DNA of 64,000 nucleotides from Microcoleus sp. FACHB-831 (lineage in GTDB: Bacteria; Cyanobacteriota; Cyanobacteriia; Cyanobacteriales; FACHB-T130). A program made the translations under genes and the position numbers. The number at the start of each line of letters is the position of its first letter. The stretch's first letter is position 1. The notes under the pieces were generated by a model, which saw only the letters and a list, made by a program, of their open reading frames with translations, was not told the origin of the DNA and did not search any database. Below are positions 8,495-18,100 of the stretch, piece after piece. The stretch lies in assembly GCF_014695585.1 (NCBI RefSeq), contig NZ_JACJON010000061.1, positions 124,001 to 188,000 of the forward strand, given 5' to 3'.

Positions 8495-9832
8495 TTAAAG
8501 GACTCGCAAAATGCTAGGAATGCTATCTATTGCTTCTAGATTGCGAATTTCTTCAAGGGCGTGTCGAAAGTTTCCTTCGCGGACATCGTGGGTTACGACG
8601 ACAATTTCAGCTAATTCGTCCTGAAATCCAGTCTGGACTACGGATTCAAGACTAACACTGTGGTTGCCAAAACTGGTTCCCAATTTGCCGATTACGCCGG
8701 GACGGTCTTTTGTTAGGAACCGGGCGTAAAATCGAGTGACTAACTCCTCCATTGGGGCGATCGCGCAATACTCTTGATGACTGCAACTTAATAGCGGATG
8801 CAGCGATTCAATTTTCGATTTTGAATTTTCGATTTTGGATTCACTCTTGTGCTGGCTACTGGCTTTTTCAGCCTTTAAAACAGCGGCAATATTCAATATA
8901 TCCGACACTACAGCGCTCGCGGTGGGGCCAGCACCTGCACCCCGTCCGTAGAACATCACCTGTCCAATTGGTTCGCCTTCCACCAAAATAGCGTTGTAAA
9001 CACCGCTGATACTCGCAAGCGGGTGTGTCTTTGGTACGAGGCTAGGATGAACTCTAACTGACAAATGAGACGGTGTATCTCGCTTCGCTACCGCCAGCAG
9101 TTTAATCGTAAAACCCAACTTCTCAGCGTAGGCAATATCTGCCGCGCCTATCTGAGAAATTCCTTCGCAGTAGACATCTTGCAGTTTAATCCTTCCCCCA
9201 AATGCCAAGGAAGCGAGAATTGCAATTTTATCACCAGCATCCAGACCATCCACATCGGCGGTTGGGTCAGCTTCGGCGTAACCAAGCTTCTGGGCATCGG
9301 CGAGGATGTCTTTGAAGCTACCCCCTTCTGTCTGCATCCGGGTGAGGATGTAGTTAGTCGTGCCGTTGACAATGCCAATTACGCTGTGGATGCGATTACC
9401 ACCCAAAGACTGCTTGAGGGGTTGAATTACGGGTATGCCGCCGCCTACTGCTGCCTCTAGCATGACATAGACGCCTGCCGCGTTGGCAGCGGTGAAAATT
9501 TCATCGCCGTAGCGAGCGATCGCTGCTTTATTGGCTGTTACTATATGCTTGCCGTTGGCAATTGCTTTCAACATCAGCGATCGCGCTGGTTCCAGCCCAC
9601 CCATCACCTCTACGACAATATCCACTTCGGGATCTTGTACTATGCTCTCTAAGTCCGTTGTCACCAAGCCATCGGGCAGTTGTACCGTTCGGGCTTTGTC
9701 AAGCGATCGCACCCCCACTCGGTAAATTTCTATTTCTTCGAGCAGCGGATTGCGCCCGTTGGAGTCCAGCAAAATCTGCGCCGTCCCCGTTCCAACCGTC
9801 CCCAATCCCAGCAAACCAATTTTGAACGCCAC
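8495..9832 (-). CDS. hom: Homoserine dehydrogenase with C-terminal ACT domain
   Basis: Reduces aspartate semialdehyde to homoserine for threonine and methionine synthesis. N-terminal NAD(P)-binding motif GLLGLGTVGTG, then the NKAAIARYG segment, the catalytic-domain block GIVNGTTNYILTRM with KLGYAEADPTADVDGLDA, and a C-terminal ACT domain (about 365-445, DRPGVIGKLGTSFG) for feedback control by threonine. Starts with GTG at 9832. An insert of about 18 residues rich in K/S/I/E (about 325-342), between the catalytic and ACT domains, is encoded by a short tandem repeat of intergenic type. Confidence 0.95.
   Translation of the reverse strand: MAFKIGLLGLGTVGTGTAQILLDSNGRNPLLEEIEIYRVGVRSLDKARTVQLPDGLVTTDLESIVQDPEVDIVVEVMGGLEPARSLMLKAIANGKHIVTANKAAIARYGDEIFTAANAAGVYVMLEAAVGGGIPVIQPLKQSLGGNRIHSVIGIVNGTTNYILTRMQTEGGSFKDILADAQKLGYAEADPTADVDGLDAGDKIAILASLAFGGRIKLQDVYCEGISQIGAADIAYAEKLGFTIKLLAVAKRDTPSHLSVRVHPSLVPKTHPLASISGVYNAILVEGEPIGQVMFYGRGAGAGPTASAVVSDILNIAAVLKAEKASSQHKSESKIENSKSKIESLHPLLSCSHQEYCAIAPMEELVTRFYARFLTKDRPGVIGKLGTSFGNHSVSLESVVQTGFQDELAEIVVVTHDVREGNFRHALEEIRNLEAIDSIPSILRVL
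8809..8843 (-). repeat. Heptamer repeat translated in frame inside hom
   Basis: Units of the AATCCAAA/AATCGAAA/AATTCAAA type run in frame through hom and encode a low-complexity KSESKIENSKSKIES-like linker. It is the same repeat family seen between genes elsewhere in the window. Confidence 0.8.
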
Positions 9833-10113
9833 AGTTTTCGCTACTCTACAACTCTCTTATCTAGACTAAGGGAGCATCCCCTTTTTGCAAATATATTCAC
9901 TCAGCAGTTGCAGCCGTAACGCCAAGGGCGATCGCGTTTCGCTTTGTAGGTGCAAAGATTTAATTTCTAAAAATAACTACCGGCTTGGGGTTTCAAAATC
10001 TACAATCCTGGCGAGGTTCGCTGGTTCACCTTTAATTTGCCTATACCCAATTGCCAAAAGTTTAGACGCGCAAAGCTTTCTTTCTTTTGTATGACAAACT
10101 TTTGACTTGCTGT

Positions 10114-10668
10114 TTACCGCCTAAACGGGCCAGGATTGAGCAAAGGTGCTGAGGTGATTTTTATACTGTACGGGTGATACTTTTTTTGGTCGTAGGAACC
10201 CACCCAGATTTGGTACTTACCAGCTAGCCACTGTCCGGCAATACCTGGATTTTTGCCTTGGTACTCATCATTGCACCAAGTACCCCCAGGCCCCTTGATG
10301 ACTATGGTGGTGTCCTCTGGGCTTTCTACAACGATTGATAGATAGTTGAAAAAAGAAGTCAGCCGTAGGGTATGGTCTGGTTTTTCGTTCATAAAACCAA
10401 CACAAGGCCCATTTAGCGTTTCTTGCCGTCCAGCAACGGTTTTCGCCGATGCTTCGCCACCACTAAGACCCCTAATGGTAAGCGGATCGGGCGAAAACTT
10501 ACTACCAATAGTGACATTCTCGAATATTGGGGGTGTTTGCGCTTGCGCTTGGCTTCCTTGTGGGATTTTGAATAACAGGACGCTTGCAAGCGTGGCGATC
10601 GCCATGATGGGTGTCAACCCAGAGGGCACTAGGAATTTTGCCGCTCGCTTCGCTACTGCTTTGTGCAT
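10114..10668 (-). CDS. Secreted protein of unknown function
   Basis: A protein of 184 residues from the ATG at 10668; an in-frame GTG at 10689 would add seven. A signal peptide is evident: basic start, hydrophobic stretch to about residue 38, and an AQAQT cleavage region. The mature part has two cysteines (NGPCVGF and GTWCNDEY) that may form a disulfide, and a beta-rich pattern ending in GKYQIWVGSY, reminiscent of the PPC (pre-peptidase C-terminal) beta-sandwich. Such small exported beta domains are common in cyanobacteria; function unknown. It stands alone between hom and gltX. Confidence 0.65.
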   Translation of the reverse strand: MHKAVAKRAAKFLVPSGLTPIMAIATLASVLLFKIPQGSQAQAQTPPIFENVTIGSKFSPDPLTIRGLSGGEASAKTVAGRQETLNGPCVGFMNEKPDHTLRLTSFFNYLSIVVESPEDTTIVIKGPGGTWCNDEYQGKNPGIAGQWLAGKYQIWVGSYDQKKYHPYSIKITSAPLLNPGPFRR

Positions 10669-10754
10669 CCTAAATACTTTAAATTGCACTTTTTTTATCG
10701 AATCTTAACAGTTTTGTTTCTACCCTTGACGAGGGTAGGTTTTCCCAAGTTCCG

Positions 10755-10868
10755 CAGAAAAAGGCAAAAGTAAAAAGGCAAAAGGCCAAATAAAGGCAAA
10801 ATTATAAGTTCATGCTCTTTATCTTTTTGTTCCTCTTATTTTTGCCTTTTTGCTTTTTCTTACTTTTC
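10755..10868. repeat. AAAGGCAAA-type repeats in inverted arrangement
   Basis: Copies of AAAAAGGCAAAAG on one side and their complement (TTTTTGCCTTTTTGC) on the other flank a 40-base centre just after the gltX stop codon. The transcript could fold into a long weak hairpin, so this may serve as the gltX terminator. The units are another short-repeat family of the intergenic type. Confidence 0.5.
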
Positions 10869-12302
10869 TATTGCCTGCTGCAATCGAGGCAAATCTAGCC
10901 CGTGCTGATGCAGCAGTACCCAAGATTGCATTAAATCGGGGCCATGTACGTCGCCAGTCAACGCACATCTGAGGGATTTCATCACTAACCCTTTTTTCAA
11001 GTTTTGCTCTTTGGTCACTGTTTGGATAATCTTTTGAGCATCATCTGAGGTTAGAGTTTGAGCGCTCTCCAAAGCAGAGATAATAGCCCCGATTGCTTTC
11101 TTCGCGTCAGCTTGCTGAACTTGGGCAGATGCCTCGGCCTTATATTCTACAGTCTGAGTAAAGAAAGTGTTACTCATTTCTACGGCTTCGTCCAAGCGGT
11201 TTAAGCTGGGGCCAATTAAACCAGCCAGTTGCTCTAAAAAGGGGCGATCGCTATCTGCATTAAACTCATACCCAGCTTTTTGCCAGTAAGGTATCAGCAA
11301 ATCTACCAACTCTGGGGCTGGCATTTGGTGCAAATATTGACCGTTCAACCAATTAAGCTTATCCCAGTCAAACTTAGCCCCTGCCTTATTAACGCGCTCA
11401 AAGCCAAACTCTTTAGCTGCTTCTGCGGGGGTAAAGATTTCCTTGGTCGAGTCGGGTGCTGTCCAACCCAGCAACGTCATGTAATTTACCAAGCCTGGGG
11501 CGATGTAACCCATCTGCTTGAAGTCCCAAATGGAGGTTACGCCATCTCGTTTAGAAAGCTTTTTGCCCTCTTTGTTCAAAATCAGGGGAGTGTGGGCAAA
11601 TTCGGGAATTTTACCCTCCAAAGCTTCGTAAAGCAAAATCTGCTTTGCTGTATTGGCGATGTGGTCTTCTCCGCGTATGACATGAGTAATCTGCATATCG
11701 ATGTCATCCACCACCACTGCCATATTGTAGAGGGGCTGACCGATGGCATCTTCATCGGAAGCGCGGGCGATTACCATGTCGCCCCCCAGATCGCTAGCTT
11801 TCCAGCTAACTTTTCCGCGCACCATGTCAATCCAAGATATTTCGCGGTCGTCGTCAATTTTGAAGCGAATTACCGGGCGTCGCCCTTCGGCTTCAAAAGC
11901 TGCTTGCTGTTCTGGTGTCAAATTGCGGTGGCGATTATCGTAGCGGGGAGCCTGCTTTTTAGCCTCCTGTTCCGCCCGCATTTGATCTAGTTCTTCTTTT
12001 GAGGAGTAGCAGCAATAAGCCAAGCCTTTGTCTAAGAGGGTTTGCACCGCCTTGCGATAGAGGTCGAGGCGCTTAGATTGGAAAAATGGCCCTTCATCCC
12101 AGGTTAGACCAAGCCATTGCAATCCCTCGAAGATATTCTGGGTATATTCGTCGCGCGATCGCTCTACATCCGTGTCTTCAATCCGCAGGATAAACTGTCC
12201 GCCGTGATGACGTGCAAACAGCCAGTTAAATACAGCTGTTCTCGCCGTACCGATATGTAAATTCCCCGTAGGACTGGGGGCAATCCGAACTCTAACTGTC
12301 AC
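10860..12302 (-). CDS. gltX: Glutamyl-tRNA synthetase
   Basis: Charges tRNA-Glu (in cyanobacteria also used for tetrapyrrole synthesis via glutamyl-tRNA). Class I signatures are present: the HIGH-type motif [14 protein letters not shown] near the N-terminus and the KMSKS-type KLSKRDG. Length is about 480 residues. I place the start at the GTG at 12302. It gives the normal [14 protein letters not shown]-terminus and has GGAG ten bases upstream, whereas the ATG at 12326 would put that Shine-Dalgarno inside the gene. tRNA-Asp lies upstream on the same strand. Confidence 0.95.
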   Translation of the reverse strand: MTVRVRIAPSPTGNLHIGTARTAVFNWLFARHHGGQFILRIEDTDVERSRDEYTQNIFEGLQWLGLTWDEGPFFQSKRLDLYRKAVQTLLDKGLAYCCYSSKEELDQMRAEQEAKKQAPRYDNRHRNLTPEQQAAFEAEGRRPVIRFKIDDDREISWIDMVRGKVSWKASDLGGDMVIARASDEDAIGQPLYNMAVVVDDIDMQITHVIRGEDHIANTAKQILLYEALEGKIPEFAHTPLILNKEGKKLSKRDGVTSIWDFKQMGYIAPGLVNYMTLLGWTAPDSTKEIFTPAEAAKEFGFERVNKAGAKFDWDKLNWLNGQYLHQMPAPELVDLLIPYWQKAGYEFNADSDRPFLEQLAGLIGPSLNRLDEAVEMSNTFFTQTVEYKAEASAQVQQADAKKAIGAIISALESAQTLTSDDAQKIIQTVTKEQNLKKGLVMKSLRCALTGDVHGPDLMQSWVLLHQHGLDLPRLQQAIEK

Positions 12303-12339
12303 AGCAGATTTTCTCCGACAAAGCATGACTACTGTTCTT

Positions 12340-12383
12340 TAGATTTTAGATTCAATCCAAAATCTAAAATCTAAAATCTAAAG
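12340..12383. repeat. Heptamer repeat (AATCTAAA type) between gltX and tRNA-Asp
   Basis: About five tandem copies of the 7-base unit AATCTAA/AATCCAA. They lie next to an inverted partial copy, in the short spacer between tRNA-Asp and gltX. Confidence 0.85.
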
Positions 12384-12390
12384 TGGTTTA

Positions 12391-12464
12391 CGGGACTGAC
12401 GGGGCTCGAACCCGCAACTTCCGCCGTGACAGGGCGGTGCTCTAACCAATTGAACTACAGTCCC
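12391..12464 (-). tRNA. tRNA-Asp (GTC)
   Basis: 74 bases fold as a cloverleaf. The acceptor stem is GGGACTG/CAGTCCC with discriminator G. The D arm contains TTGGTTAGAGC. The anticodon stem is CCGCC/GGCGG with the loop holding GTC, and the T arm carries GGTTCGAGCCC. CCA is not encoded. Anticodon GTC and discriminator G73 identify aspartate. Confidence 0.97.
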
Positions 12465-12982
12465 TTAATTGGCACGAATTCAAGTATGCCGAGAATTTAT
12501 AAATTTGTCAAGCTTTTTTTTGAGATATTTTTGAAAAAAGCTGTGAACCCACAGTAGCCAAGGGATGCAGGCTTGCCACCCTTGGTAAAAATATATGATA
12601 AAGCCATTCCAGCCCTTTGGCGATAGGGCGGCTATTAAGCCTGGGTCAGTCAAGATCTCGCTTGCGTGGAGCGACAGACGCGCGATCGCTCGATCTGCTT
12701 GTGTTGAGCTAGCAGTATTTGCGGGGAGCAGCCACTCGATAGCTACCAAGATGCCCTAATTACTAGAGCAATAAATTCGGCAAATTAGCAAGTAAAAATA
12801 GGGGTGCTTCTACTTATACAAACTAGACATAAAATGGCAGAAATTATACTATAAAGTTATCAATAAACTTGTCATTGTTCTATGCCAAGAACTGGTGCCA
12901 GCTTGTTTGTTTCCTGGGCTTTATGGGAATACTAAATTAAGGCAAACCTCAAATTCTAATAAATCTGTGAGGCTGAAACACT
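12465..12982. other. Gene-poor spacer
   Basis: 518 bases between tRNA-Asp and the YbjN-like gene. It includes an 89-codon minus-strand reading frame with no recognisable domain and composition unlike its neighbours, which I do not call. One HIP1 site; otherwise nothing recognisable. Confidence 0.5.
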
Positions 12983-13399
12983 ATGTCAGACATCAATATC
13001 AATGAGGCAACAGCGCACCCTTTAGCCAAATTTCGCAACCATTTGGAATTTAATGGATATAACGTTCAAGAACAAGATGACACGTCAATTGGCGCAACGC
13101 ACCCTCGCAAAGTAAGTCTAGCCCTGACACATCTTCCAGATAGAGGAGTATACATTGCCAGTTACTTTAACTCAAAGCCAAGCATTGCCAGGCAAGATAT
13201 GCTCGAATATATCAATGAATTGAATTCGCAATTTTGCTTCATTAAGGCTTATATCGATGGAGAAAACAATTTGGCCTTTGATACTTCCTATGAGGGCGAT
13301 TATGACCGGAAGAATTTCTCAATTATTTTGGAAAATATAGATGAGGACTGGAAAATTTTTGCGGTTCACAAACTAACAGAAAAGTATCTAGATTACTAG
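12983..13399 (+). CDS. YbjN/type III chaperone-like domain protein
   Basis: A 138-residue acidic cytosolic protein. The pattern of an N-terminal helix (HPLAKFRNHLEFNGYNVQE), beta strands, and a helix beginning SKPSIARQDMLEYINELNSQ fits the YbjN family, which has the fold of type III secretion chaperones. In cyanobacteria, related proteins are small orphan proteins with possible adaptor roles. The match is by overall pattern, not by a catalytic motif. Convergent with the following gene, with a HIP1-armed hairpin between them. Confidence 0.55.
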   Translation: MSDININEATAHPLAKFRNHLEFNGYNVQEQDDTSIGATHPRKVSLALTHLPDRGVYIASYFNSKPSIARQDMLEYINELNSQFCFIKAYIDGENNLAFDTSYEGDYDRKNFSIILENIDEDWKIFAVHKLTEKYLDY

Positions 13400-13460
13400 C
13401 TTTATCCAAACGGGTATGGCTTGAGCATATCCATAATATTTTCGCTCAACCTAAAGTAGC

Positions 13461-13523
13461 AAAAGTAAGCGATCGCTGTCCTTATTTTTAAGGCGGATTA
13501 GTAAGGGGCGATCGCTTACTTTT
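13461..13523. terminator. Hairpin with HIP1-containing arms, likely bidirectional terminator
   Basis: Perfect 16-bp arms (AAAAGTAAGCGATCGC and its complement) flank a 31-base loop and are followed by T-residues. It lies between two convergent genes, where a shared terminator is expected. Confidence 0.7.
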
Positions 13524-13566
13524 TCAACAGCCACTTGTCATAAACTTACTTGGAATGGCGCGATCG

Positions 13567-14796
13567 CTAGGCTTTGGCGCGATGCTTTACTTTTATTCCG
13601 ACGAGCGTTATTAGAGCCAATCCTGCTAGCGCCGAAGGTTCCGGGACTTCACGAGTTGAACTGGACTCAATGCCAAAGGCGAGAACCTGGGTAAATTGAG
13701 TTGGGCTGAAATTATTATCGCTGACAACAATAAGCGAGCGCCGCCCATCTGCCAAATTAGGCCCAAAGGTCAGACCTTCTATATTATCTAGAGGCAGATT
13801 TAGTGTAGCGAAATCCAGCAACAATTTTTTATCAGCAGGTTTTATCGTGTTGAGGTTGACAGTGCTGAGGCTATCAATAGCACTAATATCATCAGCGTTA
13901 TCTAAAGACACCTCAAACAGTTTAATAGTATTTCCCACTCCCTTAGAAAAAGACCGCTCCAAGCTTAGGAAGTTGCCATTGTTATCTAAAGCTAGCAAAT
14001 CAACTAAACCATTTGTACTGAAGGTGCCAGCAGGATTAGCAGCAGCTGCAACAGGCTCGGTTAAATAAAGAAATTCCTGTTCTGCTTTGCCTGTACCCAG
14101 GTTATATTTTAATATTCTCGAAGGGCTGCTAACACCTAACGCCGCCGCAGGGCCATCTTGAGCGATCGCATTTTCTGTTGCTGTGAAAAGAGACTTTTGA
14201 TCTGGTGTAATTGTTAAACTTTCAAAGGCTAGATTGTTGCGGATACCGCGATCGCTTGTTGCTGTCGGTAAAAACTTATCGCGCACTGGCAGCGTATTTA
14301 GTTGTTCACCATTTAACGAAAATTCCTTAACAAAAGGAGCGACTAATTTGCTAGCATCTCCCTCAGAAGAAACAAACACGGTTCCTTTGCTAGTCAGGGT
14401 AATTCCCTCTGGATCTAAGCTTAACGGCGCGAAAGGTTGACCGTTTTCAGTTAATAGCGTGGTTACGCCAACAGGAATCACTCCCCCTTGTTGCAAGGAA
14501 CCTTGACTGAGATCGATGTTGAGTGTATAGAACCGCGCTGGAGCCTTTTCGCTACGATCGTCGGAAATACTGTAATAAATATTTTTACTGGCGTCGTAGG
14601 TAATACCTGATAGACCTCCCAGTTCTGTTCCCTGAAATGTGCTTCCTGTAGGAAAGGTAGATTGCCCTAATAAATCCACCTTTGTAATCGTGAATGCTTG
14701 GACTGGATGTATCGCCAGTATTGCAGTCGTGAATCCACTGAGGATATAAAATGACGGATTTCGTAACTTTCTAAAAACTTCAGGGATATTGCCCAT
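13567..14796 (-). CDS. PEP-CTERM esterase-like/phytase-like protein
   Basis: A 409-residue exported protein. The N-terminus has a hydrophobic segment (residues about 13-34) ending in an alanine-rich cleavage site. The central region matches the 'esterase-like activity of phytase' beta-propeller family: GGLSGITYDASKNIYYSISDDR, LDPEGITL, then NIEGLTFGPNL. The C-terminus is a PEP-CTERM sorting signal: VPEPSALAG, a hydrophobic helix, and a basic tail. Such tails are cut by exosortase at the outer surface. Substrate is unknown. Confidence 0.85.
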   Translation of the reverse strand: MGNIPEVFRKLRNPSFYILSGFTTAILAIHPVQAFTITKVDLLGQSTFPTGSTFQGTELGGLSGITYDASKNIYYSISDDRSEKAPARFYTLNIDLSQGSLQQGGVIPVGVTTLLTENGQPFAPLSLDPEGITLTSKGTVFVSSEGDASKLVAPFVKEFSLNGEQLNTLPVRDKFLPTATSDRGIRNNLAFESLTITPDQKSLFTATENAIAQDGPAAALGVSSPSRILKYNLGTGKAEQEFLYLTEPVAAAANPAGTFSTNGLVDLLALDNNGNFLSLERSFSKGVGNTIKLFEVSLDNADDISAIDSLSTVNLNTIKPADKKLLLDFATLNLPLDNIEGLTFGPNLADGRRSLIVVSDNNFSPTQFTQVLAFGIESSSTREVPEPSALAGLALITLVGIKVKHRAKA

Positions 14797-15155
14797 GACA
14801 GCCCCGTTACGGCATACAATCTACACCAGTAACCTATCATCTTAAAACTAAGAGATTCTTAAGGACAGGTTATAAAATGCCTGTTATAAAAAAATTCAAA
14901 CTTGGGGAGGATATTGTAGGTGAGTCGGTTTCGCAAGGGCAAGTTTTTGTGAAAGAGTCGAGAGCGAAGGATAGAGTTGAGGAGAGGGCGATCGCTCCAC
15001 TGAGAGAGATATTGGTATAAGCGAATATACCCAGCGATCGCACATCGCAGTTTATCTTGCACGCCAACCAGCGATCGCAGGTTTAGTTTGCAGCGATGCG
15101 AATTCTATTCGCCCTTTTTACAAAAACTCAATCCTCACCAAACAAGATGCTTCTC
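14797..15155. other. Gene-free spacer upstream of the PEP-CTERM gene
   Basis: 359 bases with four HIP1-type sites. No convincing gene: two overlapping short minus-strand frames have no recognisable features. It should contain the promoter of the PEP-CTERM gene and the end of the TPR-CHAT transcript. Confidence 0.4.
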
Positions 15156-18100
15156 CTACGCCAAACCCTGCGATACAAATCCTGCCCAATAATGGGGACT
15201 GACAAAGGGCAAGTTTTTCTGGCAAAGCGACTTTAAACGCCCCTGAAGTTTGATAATTTCTGTGGCATTTTCCTCAGTTTCTTTCTGCTCAAAATAATCC
15301 TCTAACTGCCGTTTATACTTACCAGATAACTCATCGCCTGTCAAGTTGCGTAGCTTAAATTGTGCTTTTCGCAGCGCTTCCGATCGGCTATGATATTTCT
15401 TTTCCTGATAGTATAAAATGCAAAACAAAGCCGTTGGTAATTCATCCACAGCCCACAAGGTACTTACCACATTTCTAGCACCCGCACAGAGGAAACCACT
15501 AGCAATAGAGAGCGGATCGTCAGTAATTTGGGTGAGGGTTAAATTCGTTTCGCAGCAGGAGAGGAAGACGTCGGCTAAGTCCAAAAATCTCCAGGTAAAA
15601 ATGCGACCGAGGTTGATATCGCCGTCGAATAAGTGCAGTTTTGATTCAAGGGAATTATTCAGATCCGACTCAGCGTGATGGCTGGAATGGAGGACTTGCA
15701 CTCGATCGAGTAAATTTTGATAGTTGCCGATAGTTGCTTGCTGGTATTGGAGGCGACTATCTTGGGTAACTTCGTGCATCGTTGCCAGGGTTTCGCACTC
15801 GTATCCAGCGCAAACGAGGTCGCCTGTGGCATTTTCTACGATTCCCATCGTGGTCGGTTTGAGGTTGCCTCGCTGGTGGCAAAAGTTGAGTATTTGGCAA
15901 CTGGGAACGATGCGGAGGCGGAATTTATCGCTGAGGTATTCGGGTTGTTGGGGTGGGGTTTTGGATTCGGTTTTGAATTCGGTTTTGCTGGGTGGAGTTT
16001 GAGGTTTCCGTCCGCGTGTTTTGTCGGATGCTGTCTCGATTTGGGGAATGGGAATGTCATTTAAGGGTACGGCAGCAAAGGGGATTTGATGCAGGGATAG
16101 GTGAGGGATAATAATCAGTTCTTTGATGTCTTTGAGATGTTTTTCAATCAGTTTTTTGAGTTGCAAACGGTTAGCGAGTTCGGATAGAAATTCAACGATT
16201 TTATTTTGCCATGCGGTTGGGTTTTCTTTATAAGGTATTAACCAGTTGTTCAATATCCAATTTTGCAAGGTTTCATATCCTTGACCTTCGCAAGTGTGGA
16301 GTTGGGTTAGTTGATTTTGCCGCAAGATGAAAATATGGGTATGCTCGCCAGTGGTGTAAAAATTGAGGATGGCGGTTTCGGCATCGGGAATTAATTTTTG
16401 CATATCCTCAAAACTGAGGGGGTCTGGTTGCAATTGACCCGCCAAAACTTCGTCTTTGCTGCGAATTTTCAGCCAAGCTTGCTGTTTTTCTACTTCTAAT
16501 TCTTTAATCTTTTCGATGATAGCGTCGCCGTTGGGGGTTGGTTGGGGAGTGGCGGCGAGTGCTTTCATCCCCTCATTGTCAGAGGAACGCAAACGGTTGC
16601 TTTGCTGTTGCAGGCGATAGTATTCTTCGACTTCCGGGGGAATTTCGCCTTTGGGGTAGAGGTCTTTGCTGCTATAAAATAAGTCTGCGAGGTGGCGGGA
16701 ACGGGAACGGTCTGCGGTTTCGACGGCTTTATCGTATTGTTTGAGGTTGATGTAGCATTGGACGGCGTTGGCGTAAACGGAGATGGCTTCTTTAATGATT
16801 TCTTTGCGGCGTTTGTCAGTGGTTGATCCTTTGCGGAGTTTTTCCACTGCTTGCATCGCGGGTTCGTATCCTTCTAAGGCGAGATGCCAGTTACCTTGGG
16901 TGAAGCCGAGGTTGCCGAGGTTGCGACCTGCTGGAAAACATTCAACTGGCATGGTTTCAGGTATGGCAATTTTGAGACTGTCTCGATAGTTTTCAATAGC
17001 TTTCTCTGTTTGCTGCGATTTGTAATAAGCATAGCCAATGTTGTTCAGAGTATTCGCTTCTCCTTGACGGTTTTTAATTTCCCGTTTAACAACTAAAGAC
17101 TGTTCGTAAAATTCGATCGCTCGTTCAAATTGTCCTAGAGAGCGGTAAGCAATGCCTAAATTTCCCAGAGAATTTCCTTCCCCTTGGGGAGATTTGATTT
17201 CTCCAAAAATAGTTAAAGACTTTTGGTAGAAACCGAGCGAGTTTTCAAATTTTTCTAAAGAGCGGTAAGCATTACCTAAACTTCCCAGAGAGTTCGCTTC
17301 CCCTTGGCGGTCTTTGATTTGCTGACTAATGGATAAATACTGTTCGTAGAAATTAACTGCTCGTTCAAATTGTCCTAGAGAGTAGTAAGTATTCCCTAAA
17401 TTTCCCAGAGAAGCTGCTTCCCCTTTGCGGTCTTTGATTTCCTTACAAATCGCTAAAGACTTTTCGTGATAAGATATCGCTCGTTCAAATTGTCCTAGAG
17501 AGTCGTAAGCATTGCCTAAACTTCCCAGAGAAGCTGCTTCCCCTTTGCGATCTTTGATTTCCCGTTTAATCTCTAAAGACTCTTCTTGGTAAGAGATTGC
17601 TTGTTCAAATTTTCCCAGAAAGAGGTAAACATTCCCTAAACTTCCCAAAGAAGCTGCTTCCCCTTTGCGATCTTTGATTTCCCGTTTAATCTCTAAAGAC
17701 TTTTCTTGGTAAGAGATTGCTTGTTCAAATTTTCCCAGAAAGAGGTAAACATTCCCTAAACTTTGCAGAGAATTACCTTCTCCTTTACGGTCTTTAATTT
17801 CCCTAAAAATAGCTAAAGACTGTTTGTATAAATCGAGCGCTTGTTCAAATTGTCCCAGAGAGTCGTAAGCACTACCTAAATTTCCCAAAGAATTGGCTTC
17901 CCTTTGGGGATCTTTGATTTCGATAAAAATCTTTAAAGACTGTTTGTATAAATCGAGCGCTTGTTCAAATTGTCCCAGAGAGTTGTAAGCACTACCTAAA
18001 CCTATCAGAGAAATCGCTTCCCCTATGCGGTCTTTGATTTCCCGTTTAATGTTTAAAGACTGTTTGTGGAAATCGAGCGCTTGTCCAAAGTGTCCCAGAG

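Noticed and set aside
12480-12749. 89-codon minus-strand frame beside tRNA-Asp
   Set aside because: No ribosome site, no domain, unusual composition (tryptophan-rich stretch); more likely chance.
14859-15067. Two overlapping minus-strand frames after the PEP-CTERM gene start
   Set aside because: Different frames over the same AT-rich DNA, no start signal, no recognisable motif.
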